NCBI RefSeq assembly: GCF_038500265.1
Contig: NZ_CP150637.1
Coordinates: 893,501-957,500 of the forward strand
Reading direction: 5' to 3'
Source of the DNA: Ignatzschineria larvae DSM 13226
Lineage (GTDB): Bacteria > Pseudomonadota > Gammaproteobacteria > Cardiobacteriales > Wohlfahrtiimonadaceae
Length of the DNA stretch: 64,000 bases
Shown: one piece after another, positions 8,757 through 17,765 of the stretch
Position numbering within the stretch: position 1 is the stretch's first letter
How the letters are laid out: each line of letters begins with the position of its first letter
Made by a program: the position numbers and the translations under genes
Notes under the pieces: model-generated
Told to the model about the DNA's origin: nothing
The model's database searches: none
What the model saw: only the letters and a program-made list of their open reading frames with translations

Positions 8757-10064
8757 TCCCGGGAGATCTGCACCAAAGAAATCACTTCGGCGATAGCTAA
8801 TATTGAGCGATTGTAGCTCTTTTTCAATGATTTTTAGCTGCAGCGGTTGCCGAAGGTTGGCATAGAGATGAAATCCCCCGGTAGGAATTTGATACTGAAA
8901 TGTACCCGGGAAATTCGATTCTAGCCAATGAATAAAAGCGTTACATTTCTGTTGCAGTTTTGTCTGTAGATGCATCTCGTGATGAAGCGCGTATTGTTCA
9001 AGATAGATCTCTGCCATAAATTGAGGTAGGGAGCTGAGCCCTGAGTCGAGATGTTGCCGAATGGTAGCAAGATGTTCCACGATGGCGGGGGGCGCAATCA
9101 TCCAACCTATACGGATCGACTTTCCGAGATATTTAGAAAGGGAGCCTAGATAGAGAATCTGCTCTATTTTTGCCTGTTTTTTAAGGGGGGAAGTCTCTAT
9201 TTGAGGTGAAAATGCGAGCTGTGAATAGGCATCATCTTCAATAATTAAGAGTTGCTTGCGTGTTGCATAGGCAAGTAGTGCATCTTTTCGCTGCTGCGAC
9301 ATTACAATGCCGGTGGGGTTGTGAAAAATAGGATTGATAAACATCATTTTAATCGCATAACGATCTACGAGTTCATCTAGTTTTTCGATCACAATCCCAT
9401 TTGAATCCATAGGAATGCCATAGATACGAATTCCCAAGGCTTGAAAAATGGAGAGCGAATAGAAATAGGAGGGATTCTCAATGGCAATTGCATCGCCGGT
9501 TTTGAGTAATCCTAAGGTAATTAGGGAGATCGCCTGCTGAGTCCCTGCGGTAATGAGGATATGATTTAAATCGACTTGCCAGTCAAAACGTGTTCTTAGA
9601 TAAGATTGTACAGCTCGGCGAAGTGTTATCGTCCCGAGTTTATGGGCAGAATCTGCTTGTTCTTCCCGAATCAATAATTGCCAATCGACTTCAGGGAGAT
9701 GAAGATCAGGATAGAGCATTGCCGGCAGATCCCCATTGCCTAAGTCTAAGCGATAATCTTGATGGAAGTGGGATTGCTTTGATTCTTGATTCCAACTGAT
9801 CTGGGGGGCTAAATAACGTCCCCATTTTTGCGGGTTGATATAAGTACCTGAACCCACTCGGCGAATAATAATATTACGATCGTGCAGAATCTCCATTGCG
9901 CGTACAATGGTAGAGCGATTGACGGCAAAATAGCGACTGAGATCCCGCTCCGAGGGTAATTTCTCGCCGGGTTTCATCGTTCCTGTCATTAATGCATTTT
10001 CCACCCATTCTACGATCTGCTGATAGAGCGGCTTAGGACTCATTTTATCTAAAATAGTACGCAT
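8697..10064 (-). CDS. pdxR: MocR-family regulator PdxR (GntR HTH + aminotransferase fold)
   Basis: 455 residues from ATG 10064 (an in-frame TTG at 10085 would add seven). Residues ~1-75 are a GntR winged helix (PLYQQIVEWV ... PGEKLPSERDLSRYFAVNRSTI). The rest is a fold-type I aminotransferase-like domain with the PLP lysine in GSLSKYLGKSIRIGW and the pocket motifs NPIFHNPTG and IIEDDAYSQL. PdxR proteins sense PLP and regulate vitamin B6 synthesis. Divergent orientation to pdxS, with half-sites in the shared region, supports the assignment. The last 60 bp overlap the convergent symporter gene. Confidence 0.88.
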   Translation of the reverse strand: MRTILDKMSPKPLYQQIVEWVENALMTGTMKPGEKLPSERDLSRYFAVNRSTIVRAMEILHDRNIIIRRVGSGTYINPQKWGRYLAPQISWNQESKQSHFHQDYRLDLGNGDLPAMLYPDLHLPEVDWQLLIREEQADSAHKLGTITLRRAVQSYLRTRFDWQVDLNHILITAGTQQAISLITLGLLKTGDAIAIENPSYFYSLSIFQALGIRIYGIPMDSNGIVIEKLDELVDRYAIKMMFINPIFHNPTGIVMSQQRKDALLAYATRKQLLIIEDDAYSQLAFSPQIETSPLKKQAKIEQILYLGSLSKYLGKSIRIGWMIAPPAIVEHLATIRQHLDSGLSSLPQFMAEIYLEQYALHHEMHLQTKLQQKCNAFIHWLESNFPGTFQYQIPTGGFHLYANLRQPLQLKIIEKELQSLNISYRRSDFFGADLPGLRFSFAHFPLSKEQNHDKA

Positions 10065-10130
10065 CTGTTTCCCGGAGAAATTCAAGAGTGATTGAATAGG
10101 ACAAAATCCTCTGTCTGATCAAAGCGTTTT

Positions 10131-10209
10131 AAATGGATGGGTCTTTAATCATCCAAATGGCTCTTTTGACAAATCATAACAGAGTGTATTGTGAAGATCC
10201 AACCCATTT
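10131..10209. promoter_or_regulatory. candidate PdxR operator and pdxS promoter
   Basis: Two direct AAATGG half-sites (10131-10136, 10155-10160; 24 bp apart) and one inverted copy CCATTT (10204-10209) bracket a perfect -35 box TTGACA (10166-10171) with a plausible -10 TATTGT (10187-10192). Two direct plus one inverted repeat is the arrangement known for MocR regulators such as GabR. An inner TGGATG/CATCCA inverted pair (10134-10139, 10150-10155) overlaps them. Confidence 0.5.
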
Positions 10210-10280
10210 GAAGTGGTCAATCGATGATCTATTGGAGCTATGACAGTCTAATAATCGATCTATTCCACAATCAATATCGT

Positions 10281-10355
10281 TATTAGTACAGATCACATTA
10301 ATACAAATAACATTAGTACAAATAACATTAGTACCAATAACAGTAATACAATGAG
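10281..10355 (+). repeat. five tandem 15-bp repeats in the pdxS leader
   Basis: Five consecutive 15-mers with consensus CATTAGTACAAATAA occupy 10281-10355; the last unit runs into the GAGGAAA ribosome-binding site of pdxS. Units 2-4 are nearly identical and units 1 and 5 more diverged. This is slippage-prone DNA in the 5' untranslated region. Confidence 0.75.
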
Positions 10356-10365
10356 GAAATTACAG

Positions 10366-11217
10366 ATGAGTCAATTTTTAGAGATGCCAAAACGTGGCGT
10401 CATTATGGATGTTGTGAATGCCAAAGAAGCTAAGATTGCCGAGAATGCCGGCGCTTGTGCAGTAATGGCGCTTGAGCGAGTTCCCTCTGATATTCGTAAA
10501 GCCGGTGGCGTTGCGCGTATGACAGATCCTGCCTTAATCGAAGAGATCCAAAATACAGTGTCGATTCCTGTAATGGCAAAATCTCGTATTGGCCATATCG
10601 CCGAAGCCCGTATTTTGGAAGCAATGAAGATCGATTATATCGATGAGAGCGAAGTATTAACGCCGGCAGATGAGGTATTTCATCTCTTAAAGAGCGATTA
10701 CAGTGTACCGTTTGTTTGTGGTTGCCGGAACTTAGGGGAGGCACTACGGCGCTTAGGAGAAGGGGCAAAAATGCTTCGTACAAAAGGGGAGCCCGGCACC
10801 GGTAATATCGTGGAAGCGGTACGTCATATGCGTCAAGTCAACGATGATATTCGGATGCTACAGAATAAATCGGATGATGAATTAATGGTATTCGCCCGCG
10901 ATATTCAAGCGCCGTATGAACTCGTGAAAGAGGTTAAACAGTTAGGACGTTTACCGGTGATGAACTTTGCTGCCGGCGGTGTTGCAACGCCTGCAGATGC
11001 CGTATTGATGATGCTTCTAGGCGCGGATGGGATTTTTGTCGGATCAGGGATCTTTAAATCAGAAAATCCTGAAAAATTTGCAAGTGCGATTGTTCAAGCA
11101 ACTCAACATTATGATGATTTCTCACTGCTTGCGAAACTCTCTAAAAATCTCGGCGCACCAATGGCCGGTATTGAGATGGGAACTTTAGCAGAGAACCAAA
11201 TTATGCAAGGTCGTTAA
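10366..11217 (+). CDS. pdxS: pyridoxal 5'-phosphate synthase lyase subunit PdxS
   Basis: 283 residues from ATG 10366, preceded by GAGGAAA with good spacing; an upstream in-frame ATG at 10351 lies inside the leader repeats. PdxS condenses ribose 5-phosphate, glyceraldehyde 3-phosphate and ammonia to PLP. The first imine Lys is in VMAKSRIGH and the second in [37 protein letters not shown] and [13 protein letters not shown] are family signatures. The partner glutaminase PdxT, normally adjacent, is absent here: the next genes are a lipoprotein and ybaK. Either pdxT lies elsewhere or free ammonia is used. Confidence 0.95.
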   Translation: MSQFLEMPKRGVIMDVVNAKEAKIAENAGACAVMALERVPSDIRKAGGVARMTDPALIEEIQNTVSIPVMAKSRIGHIAEARILEAMKIDYIDESEVLTPADEVFHLLKSDYSVPFVCGCRNLGEALRRLGEGAKMLRTKGEPGTGNIVEAVRHMRQVNDDIRMLQNKSDDELMVFARDIQAPYELVKEVKQLGRLPVMNFAAGGVATPADAVLMMLLGADGIFVGSGIFKSENPEKFASAIVQATQHYDDFSLLAKLSKNLGAPMAGIEMGTLAENQIMQGR

Positions 11218-11274
11218 GATATTTCGGGTTATCATTGACGATCTATAGAGATTGAGTCATAAACGGGATAAAAG

Positions 11275-11307
11275 AGGCCACAGGTTATGATACTTAACTT
11301 GTGGCCT
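11275..11307 (+). terminator. terminator-like hairpin after pdxS
   Basis: AGGCCACAGGTTA (11275-11287) pairs with TAACTTGTGGCCT (11295-11307) with one G-T pair. The T-run after it is short, so termination strength is uncertain. It lies between pdxS and the convergent lipoprotein gene. Confidence 0.55.
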
Positions 11308-11333
11308 TATTGATTGTAGGGATAATTTTGTAT

Positions 11334-11519
11334 TTATTGATTCGCGCGAATTGTCGCTTCTGTTTTGATCTCAGGATCGCCCTCTAAAGTAGAGAAAGTA
11401 CAGTTATCATTGACGTTGCCTTTAATCACACATCTTCCTAAGCGTTCCACTGCATCAACGCCGGAAGCACAAGCCGTTAGCATCGTTGAGGCAAGCACTA
11501 AAATACATAGTTTTTTCAT
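11334..11519 (-). CDS. small lipoprotein (61 aa)
   Basis: The protein starts MKKLCILVLASTMLTAC, a lipoprotein signal with lipobox LTAC and lipidated Cys17. The mature part is about 45 residues with two Cys (RCVIKG and DNCTF) that may pair. AGAGGAAT precedes the ATG. A small entericidin/Lpp-like surface lipoprotein is possible, but no family motif is visible. Confidence 0.65.
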   Translation of the reverse strand: MKKLCILVLASTMLTACASGVDAVERLGRCVIKGNVNDNCTFSTLEGDPEIKTEATIRANQ

Positions 11520-11725
11520 TATATCATTCCTCTTGTAGTGAATATTGACGAGATATCATTTTCGGTGCAGATTACCTTATTGTAGCGAATATTGTGCTTA
11601 CATAGTGCACGTTTTGGAAATAATTTTAGAAAGCGCATAGAAAATCTATTTGAGTAGTAATCTACGATTAGCGTTATAATTCTTAAATTCACTTTAATTT
11701 TATCATTCATCATGATTTATAACCT

Positions 11726-12211
11726 ATGCGACCATCAAAGAAAAATAGTATCAAAACACCGGCCACTCGATTTCTCGATCAACATCATTTTCCTTATGAG
11801 ATTTATGAATGCACCGGAGAAATAGAGGGTACTGCAGAGTTTATGGCAAATTTTTTAGGGGTACCTTGTTATGAGGTGATTAAAAGTATTGTCTTTATGG
11901 ATGAGAAATATCACGGTTATATGGTGCTTCAACACGGTGATCAAACGATTGATACCAAAGTGCTACGCAAAATTTTAGGGGTGAAGAGTGTTCGAGCGGC
12001 GCCTTATGATTATGCCCACAAATGGACCGGCTATGAATTTGGCGGAACTTCCCCCTTCGGCATTAAGGCGAATATTCCTATTTACGCTGAACGCACTATT
12101 TTTGAGATGGAATCGCTCTTTATTAATGGCGGGAAGCGTGGCGTGAATGTCAAAATTACACCAGATATTTTACGACAGATTGGAGTTATTCCAGTGGAAG
12201 TGAGTAAGTAG
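11726..12211 (+). CDS. ybaK: YbaK/EbsC-family aminoacyl-tRNA deacylase
   Basis: 161 residues. YbaK-type proteins hydrolyse mischarged Cys-tRNA(Pro) or related aminoacyl-tRNAs in trans. Family features are the N-terminal KTPATRFLDQHHFPYEIYE, the segment VIKSIVFMDEKYHGYMVL, the conserved basic region LGVKSVRAAP and the GYEFGGTSPFG loop ending the substrate pocket. Length fits the single-domain family. It appears to be a single gene; the exact tRNA substrate is not shown by sequence alone. Confidence 0.88.
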   Translation: MRPSKKNSIKTPATRFLDQHHFPYEIYECTGEIEGTAEFMANFLGVPCYEVIKSIVFMDEKYHGYMVLQHGDQTIDTKVLRKILGVKSVRAAPYDYAHKWTGYEFGGTSPFGIKANIPIYAERTIFEMESLFINGGKRGVNVKITPDILRQIGVIPVEVSK

Positions 12212-12395
12212 CAATAATAGATTCAAATTTTTATTAAAAACTATTGTTACAGTCTTATCATAAAGTAGGATTATGATACAAATGTTATTCTGTATTATTT
12301 TACAAATATTTCGATAATTTTTGTTAAATTTAGATTTATAAGTTTAAGATAGTCAGACGACCGATAACTGACAATTGATGATAGGACAATGAGTA

Positions 12396-13227
12396 ATGAG
12401 CATTGAAACGATAGAATTATTGAAAGCTTTTATTCTAGGATTACAGAGGGACTTACAGAGTTTGCACCTGTTTCATCAACGGGGCATTTGATTATCGTGG
12501 ATGATTTATGGCTCAAATCCACAGCATTTCTTGGGCAAAGCTCGGCAAATACCTTCAAAATCGTGATTCAACTTGGCTCTATTCTTGCGGTGGTGGTTAT
12601 TTTTTGGAAACGCATTTGGAGTCTTTTGGGATTCTACCGACAAGATGGTGAGAAAGTACTTAAACGCTTTAATCTGCTTCACGTTATTGTCGGAATGTTA
12701 CCCGCAGTTGTGATTGGTTTTGCGCTCAAAAATCTGATTGATATCTATCTCTTCGGGACGAAAACCGTTATCTTTGCATTGATTGCCGGAGCGATATTGA
12801 TGATGGTGACTGATCGTTTTGCGCCGAAGATTCCAAAAGCCACTTCATTAGATGAGATCACCTATAAACAAGCATTTTCAGTTGCCTAATTCAATGTTTC
12901 TCCTTATGGCCAGGTTTCTCTCGTTCCGGCGCTACAATCTCCGGCGGAGTATTATTAGGGCTAAATTATCGTACAGCAGCTGATTTTACTTTTATTATGG
13001 CAGTTCCCATTATGCTCGGCGCAAGCTTAGTATCGGTTATGAGTAATTGGCACGAGCTCTCTCTTTCACATCTTAATTTCTATATCGTTGGTTTTATAAG
13101 CGCCTTTATCTTTGCATTGTTAGCTATCAAATTCTTCTTAAGCCTTATCTCTCGTATCAAATTAATGCCATTTGCGATCTATCGCCTATTACTCGCAGCG
13201 GTATTAGCTTGGGTTGTTTGGGGGTAA
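12396..13227 (+). pseudogene. uppP: undecaprenyl-diphosphatase UppP, disrupted by two frameshifts
   Basis: Three reading frames together spell a UppP/BacA membrane phosphatase, which recycles undecaprenyl pyrophosphate. Frame 1 (ATG 12396) gives MSIETIELLKAFILG; at ~12440 a single-base deletion shifts to ITEGLTEFAPVSSTGH, the catalytic E-x3-E and SSTGH region. At ~12884-12887 a second single-base loss (GTTGCCTAATT where GTTGGCCTAATT is expected) creates a stop; reading resumes [17 protein letters not shown], the PGxSRSxxT motif, and runs to 13227. All other family sequence is intact. Either a recent pseudogene or two homopolymer-type assembly errors; both affected sites would be doublets. Confidence 0.85.
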
Positions 13228-13355
13228 AGGGATTTACTATAAAATATTATGGATATTATAGAATCATTATTTGACATCATTCAAAAAAAACAACAAACTT
13301 AATGAACTTTTATATTTTTATATTGTCTTTAAGATTGAGCATTTAGGATGTTTTT

Positions 13356-14087
13356 TTGAATACAACTATTATTCAAATCGAAGAAGTTATTCAAGAGATG
13401 AAACAAGGTTTTTCTAAACCATTTTTATGTAGGTCGGATAATGGTGATGAATATATAGTTAAGGGAATGGTATCTACTAGAAAAAGTCAAATATCTGAGT
13501 GGATATGTGGTCACTTAGCTAAGCTAATAGGATTACCAATTGCCGACTTTAGTTTAGTAGAAATTCCTTATGAACTATGGGAGGAGTTACCATTTCCTTT
13601 AAATGAAATTGGTTATGGAATTGCTTTTGGCTCTAAAAAAGTATCTGGAGTCAATTGGGTTGAAAAGTTTAATGCGGGCTCTATACCTGAAAGCTTGCAG
13701 TGCAAGGTCATTGCATTTGATTTATGGATCAAAAATATGGATCGTTGTGTAGCGAATCCTAATTTGTTATATCAAGCAGAGCAACAAAAACTTATAATTA
13801 TTGATCATAACAATGCATTTGATCAGTCATTTGATATTGATCTATTCTTAGAAAGCCACATCTTTAGAGATGCTTTCTCACTGTTCGACGATATGGTAAA
13901 TAGAGCTAAGATGGAAGAAAGTTTTAATGAAGCTTTGATGCATTTTGAGGAGATATATAATAATCTGCCAAAAGCTTGGCATTGGGGTAATCAAGAAGAA
14001 GATATACCTGTCAATTATGATTTTCAATTTGTACGAAATACGCTTGAACGACTCAATATTACTGGAGAATTATGGGGGATGAAATGA
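13356..14087 (+). CDS. HipA-like kinase
   Basis: 243 residues. The start is probably TTG 13356, with AGGA seven bases upstream. The protein resembles HipA-like Ser/Thr kinases of the stand-alone type: an ATP-pocket Lys in GDEYIVKGMV, the catalytic-loop-like FDLWIKNMDRCVANPNLL (D ... N) and the metal-binding Asp in LIIIDHNNAF. It lacks the HipA N-terminal subdomain and no hipB antitoxin gene precedes it. The next gene (DUF3037) overlaps by 4 bp, so the two are translationally coupled. A toxin, defence or signalling role is inference; no substrate can be named. Confidence 0.75.
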   Translation: MNTTIIQIEEVIQEMKQGFSKPFLCRSDNGDEYIVKGMVSTRKSQISEWICGHLAKLIGLPIADFSLVEIPYELWEELPFPLNEIGYGIAFGSKKVSGVNWVEKFNAGSIPESLQCKVIAFDLWIKNMDRCVANPNLLYQAEQQKLIIIDHNNAFDQSFDIDLFLESHIFRDAFSLFDDMVNRAKMEESFNEALMHFEEIYNNLPKAWHWGNQEEDIPVNYDFQFVRNTLERLNITGELWGMK

Positions 14088-14914
14088 ATCAGAAAGTCGC
14101 ATTACGTTATGCTGTTATTCAATTTATGCCTTATATTGAAACTAGGGAATTCGCTAATGTTGGGGTAGTGGCAGTTTGTCCTAATACAGGATATTTTGAT
14201 TATAAGCTAATCACAAAATATCAGCGTTTGACGAAGTTTTTTAGAGAGCTAAAAGCACAGCAATGCAAGGCTAGTCTAAAATTTTTTGAACAAGAATTAT
14301 TAAATATCAAAAATTTATTTGCTAATGAAAGAATGCCCGCAGAAGTGGCAAGGAGTATTTTTGATACATTGACCCGAGATCGTGAGGCGATTGTCCGGAC
14401 AAGCAATATTAGTGTTCGAATGGTAGCGAATGAGGCACAAGCGCTTAATCAATTATTTGATTATTATGTAAACCATAATTTTGTTGAAGAAAATAATGAA
14501 CAACGTTTGACGGATCGTGTTACAGCCCTCGTTAAATCTTTTGAATTAGATCACCCTTTTCATAGAGGGGAAATTGGTAATGAAGATTTTAAAATTTCTT
14601 TTCCTTTAATACAAAGAGATGATAATCGGGAGCCTCATAAAATTATTAAACCGCTTTATCTTGGGCCGGAGAGTAAACAAATATATGAGAAATCTGATAG
14701 TTGGATGGGTAAAATTGTTCGATTGAAACGGTTAAATTTTTTAAAAAATACAACTAATATTCTCTTTGCATTTGAAAAACCTCAGGAACTTAATAAAAGC
14801 CAAGAACGAGCTTTGAAATGTGTATTACAGGATATGAAAGATAATAATATCCAAGTCGCTGATTATCAAAATCAAGAACAAATTTATGCATTTTCAACTC
14901 AATGTATTTATTAA
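14084..14914 (+). CDS. DUF3037 family protein, partner of the HipA-like kinase
   Basis: 276 residues from ATG 14084, which overlaps the upstream stop as ATGA and has GGGGGA five bases upstream. The N-terminus RYAVIQFMPYIETREFANVGV is typical of DUF3037. The rest is helical and charged with no catalytic motif I recognise and no membrane segment. DUF3037 genes are known to occur next to HipA-like kinase genes, so a functional unit is likely; its biochemical role is not established. Confidence 0.75.
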   Translation: MNQKVALRYAVIQFMPYIETREFANVGVVAVCPNTGYFDYKLITKYQRLTKFFRELKAQQCKASLKFFEQELLNIKNLFANERMPAEVARSIFDTLTRDREAIVRTSNISVRMVANEAQALNQLFDYYVNHNFVEENNEQRLTDRVTALVKSFELDHPFHRGEIGNEDFKISFPLIQRDDNREPHKIIKPLYLGPESKQIYEKSDSWMGKIVRLKRLNFLKNTTNILFAFEKPQELNKSQERALKCVLQDMKDNNIQVADYQNQEQIYAFSTQCIY

Positions 14915-14964
14915 TTTAGCATAATCTAAATCCTGTTTAAGTAGTTTTCCATGAACAACAAAAA

Positions 14965-14984
14965 CGCCCATCCGAAGATGGGCG
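14965..14984 (-). terminator. minus-strand terminator of the aldehyde dehydrogenase gene
   Basis: CGCCCATC-CGAA-GATGGGCG hairpin; on the minus strand it is followed by TTTTTG. It is 54 bp downstream of the aldehyde dehydrogenase stop and may also serve the convergent DUF3037 gene. Confidence 0.85.
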
Positions 14985-15038
14985 CTGCTTGATACTATCT
15001 AATAGTACCTATCATGAATCGATTCTAATCATCAACTC

Positions 15039-16430
15039 TTAGAAAGGTGCATCGATATCGACAACGTCAACAAGCTTGATATTAACGAACTCTTTTAAGC
15101 CTAAATCGATTAATTCACGGCCGAAACCAGAGCGACGGATACCACCGAATGGAAGATCTGCTTTGACCATTGTTGGGTGATTTACGAAGATCATACCGGT
15201 TGAGATTTTAGACGCTACACGACGACCGCGCTCATTATCGCTGGTAAATACAGAACCACCAAGACCAAACGGTGAATCGTTTGCAATACGGATTGCATCT
15301 GCTTCATCTTTTGCTTTGAAGATCATCGATACAGGACCGAAGAACTCTTGATAGTATGCTGGGTTATCTGGTGTAACGTTAGTCAAAATTGTTGGCTGAA
15401 CAAAGCAACCTTGTTCTGGTACTTTTGGGCCAACTTCTGTTGCTGTTGCACCGTGTTTAACTGCTTCTTCGATCTGTTTAAGAAGACCTTCTTTCGCTCT
15501 TTGTGAAGAGAGTGGGGCTAGTTGTGTTGCAGGATCCATCGGATCGCCTGCTTTAAGTGCGGCAACGCCTGCTGTATATTTCTCTAAATATTCATCATAG
15601 ACTTTTGCATCAACGATCATACGTTTTGAAGAGACACAGACTTGGCCCGCATTCCAATGACGACCGAATACGCCCCATTTTGCAGTTTTCTCAATATCTG
15701 CATCATCAAGAACAACAAATGCATCCGCGCCACCTAGTTCCATGATTGATTTTTTAAGGTGCTTACCGGCAGTTTGCGCAACCGCAGAACCAGCAACTTC
15801 AGAGCCGGTTAATGCAACCCCACAAACGCGTGGGTCTTTAAGAATGGTTTCGACATCGCTATGACCGACGAAAAGATTAATAAATACACCATCAGGGAGC
15901 CCCGCATCGTGCATCAATTTTTCAAATGCCATCGCACATTGTGGCAGATTTGATGCATGTTTGAGGATTAGCGTGTTACCCGCTGAAAGTTGTGGGGCTA
16001 AGATACGCGCTACTTGATAGAAAGGGAAGTTCCAAGGTTCAATTGCAAGTAAAACACCAAGCGGTTCATAGACTAATTCCGCATCTCCTTCCGCAGGATC
16101 CATTACGGGTAATTTACGTGGTTGAAGTTGCGCTTCGGCATTTTTAACATAGTATTCAAGAATTTGTGCTGAAAGTTCTACTTCACCTTTGGCTTCGGCA
16201 AAGATTTTACCCATTTCAAGCGTGATGAGTTTTGCATATTCATCGCTATTTTTACGCATTAAGTCAGCCGCTTTCTGTAGATAGCCAACGCGTTCTTTAA
16301 CAGGGAGTTCTTTCCAGCTATGGAATGCTTTATCTGCTTTATCAATCGCTGCTAAGATCTCTGCTTCAGTGGCATTATCAAAAGTTTTGAGAACTTCATT
16401 GGTATAAGGATTTGTAGTAACAAAAGCCAT
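15039..16430 (-). CDS. NAD(P)-dependent aldehyde dehydrogenase (succinate-semialdehyde type)
   Basis: 463 residues with the ALDH catalytic Cys in NAGQVCVSSKR, catalytic Glu in MELGGADAFVV, cofactor motif EPWNFPFYQ and LTGSEVAG. Length and the Cys-site context resemble the Sad/YneI and GabD-like branch that oxidises succinate semialdehyde and related short aldehydes. ATG 16430 has an AGGAG-type site (TAGGAGTATATAATT on the minus strand). Monocistronic, with a clear terminator. The physiological aldehyde is unknown; no GABA transaminase gene is nearby. Confidence 0.85.
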   Translation of the reverse strand: MAFVTTNPYTNEVLKTFDNATEAEILAAIDKADKAFHSWKELPVKERVGYLQKAADLMRKNSDEYAKLITLEMGKIFAEAKGEVELSAQILEYYVKNAEAQLQPRKLPVMDPAEGDAELVYEPLGVLLAIEPWNFPFYQVARILAPQLSAGNTLILKHASNLPQCAMAFEKLMHDAGLPDGVFINLFVGHSDVETILKDPRVCGVALTGSEVAGSAVAQTAGKHLKKSIMELGGADAFVVLDDADIEKTAKWGVFGRHWNAGQVCVSSKRMIVDAKVYDEYLEKYTAGVAALKAGDPMDPATQLAPLSSQRAKEGLLKQIEEAVKHGATATEVGPKVPEQGCFVQPTILTNVTPDNPAYYQEFFGPVSMIFKAKDEADAIRIANDSPFGLGGSVFTSDNERGRRVASKISTGMIFVNHPTMVKADLPFGGIRRSGFGRELIDLGLKEFVNIKLVDVVDIDAPF

Positions 16431-16544
16431 AATTATATACTCCTAAATGTTGAATGAATTTTCATTATAGACAGCTCTGTTTATTGTTGTACAATTTTGA
16501 TTGCTAATTGAGCTGTTAAATTAAATTCATTGATTTCACAATAA

Positions 16545-16563
16545 CCCCCATTATGTATGGGGG
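16545..16563. terminator. GC-rich hairpin, possible terminator of mtnN
   Basis: CCCCCAT (16545-16551), TATGT loop, ATGGGGG (16557-16563): a perfect 7-bp stem 110 bp past the mtnN stop. The T-tract on the minus strand is short. Next to it GGTCGTAATAT occurs twice in tandem (~16561-16585). Confidence 0.4.
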
Positions 16564-16673
16564 TCGTAATATGAGGTCGTAATATAATGGATGGGGATAA
16601 ACCCTTAGAATTCAAGTCTACTTTCAACATCTGCCCCCAATAATGCTTCTTGCAAGTAGAGAACATGTAGTGA

Positions 16674-17387
16674 TTAGGTAAGTGTAACTTGATCGATTTT
16701 GGCCAAAACTTGTAACACGATTTCAGCAGAATTTTTAGCCGCTAAATCTAAATATTCCACAAAACTCATCGGCATCTCTTTATCAGGAAGATCGGAAAGG
16801 GCACGGATGACGATAAAAGGAGTTTGGTAGAGATAGGCAACCTGGGCAATAGCAGCAGCTTCCATCTCCACAGCTAAAATATCAGGAAAGCAATTTTTGA
16901 TGATCTCTACTCGATTTTGATCGGCAATAAAAGCATCCCCTGTACCAATTAAACCGATTTTATGATTCATCTCTAGCTCTGTTAAAACAGTGGCGACTAA
17001 GGTCACAAGCGCTGGATCAGAGGGGAATGTGCGGGGAAGATCGGGTAATTTTCCTGCTTCAAGCCCAATAGGAGAGAGATCCACATCGTGGTGAGCTGTT
17101 TCATTGGAGATAATAATATCGCCAATGTCCATGCCGTTTACGAGCCCGCCGGCAGAACCGATATTGATAATAGCGGTTGGATGATAATATTCGTGAAGTA
17201 GCGTGGTCGCCATCGCCGCTTGTACTTTACCAACGCCGGAGCGAAGCAGCACAACCGAATGACCTTGCAGCTCACCGCTAATAAAATGAACACCGGCAAT
17301 AGTCTGTTCTTTTCGATTTTTAATCAGTGAAGCCATTAAAGCGACTTCTTGCTTCATTGCACCAATAATCCCGATAATCCCTACCAT
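16674..17387 (-). CDS. mtnN: 5'-methylthioadenosine/S-adenosylhomocysteine nucleosidase
   Basis: 237 residues, the usual MtnN length. The enzyme cleaves adenine from methylthioadenosine and S-adenosylhomocysteine. The N-terminal GIIGAMKQEVALM carries the catalytic Glu; INIGSAGGL, the purine-binding AVEMEAAAIAQVAY and the catalytic Asp in IRALSDLPD are all present. AGAGGAAAT precedes ATG 17387. It is divergent from the amino-acid permease gene, with MITE copy B between them. Confidence 0.93.
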   Translation of the reverse strand: MVGIIGIIGAMKQEVALMASLIKNRKEQTIAGVHFISGELQGHSVVLLRSGVGKVQAAMATTLLHEYYHPTAIINIGSAGGLVNGMDIGDIIISNETAHHDVDLSPIGLEAGKLPDLPRTFPSDPALVTLVATVLTELEMNHKIGLIGTGDAFIADQNRVEIIKNCFPDILAVEMEAAAIAQVAYLYQTPFIVIRALSDLPDKEMPMSFVEYLDLAAKNSAEIVLQVLAKIDQVTLT

Positions 17388-17500
17388 CTTATTTCCTCTA
17401 TTTTATATTGCCAATCATCGTTAATGATTTATTACTTTGATTGTTACTTTATCAGATTGATCGGTTCTTGATTCAAGCAATTTTTATCCAGCATCTTAAG

Positions 17501-17631
17501 TATAGTAATGTCGGTTAAAAATAAGCTTATTTAAATGCCGGCGAATCGGCTGTAATAAGTAAGGAAGCCATTCTATCCGGCATTTTGCAAGTGTTGTTTA
17601 AAATCAGTTTTCTTAAACCAAATTTACTATA
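17501..17631 (-). mobile_element. MITE-like element, short form (copy B)
   Basis: 131 bp in minus orientation: begins TATAGTAATGTCGGTTAAAA and ends CTTAAACCAAATTTACTATA. It lacks the ~43-bp internal segment of the long form. It sits between the divergent mtnN and permease genes and may affect their promoters. The rest of 17388-17765 is AT-rich without clear features. Confidence 0.75.
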
Positions 17632-17765
17632 TTAGGCGTTATTAGGCTGGAATTTTACTTGACGACTATCATCTTATTCCCACAGAATTAGGGAAACTTG
17701 TTATACTGTGCTACTGCATTTTGAGCAAGGTTTAGGCAATAGAAAAATATTCGTAGGAAAGGGCG

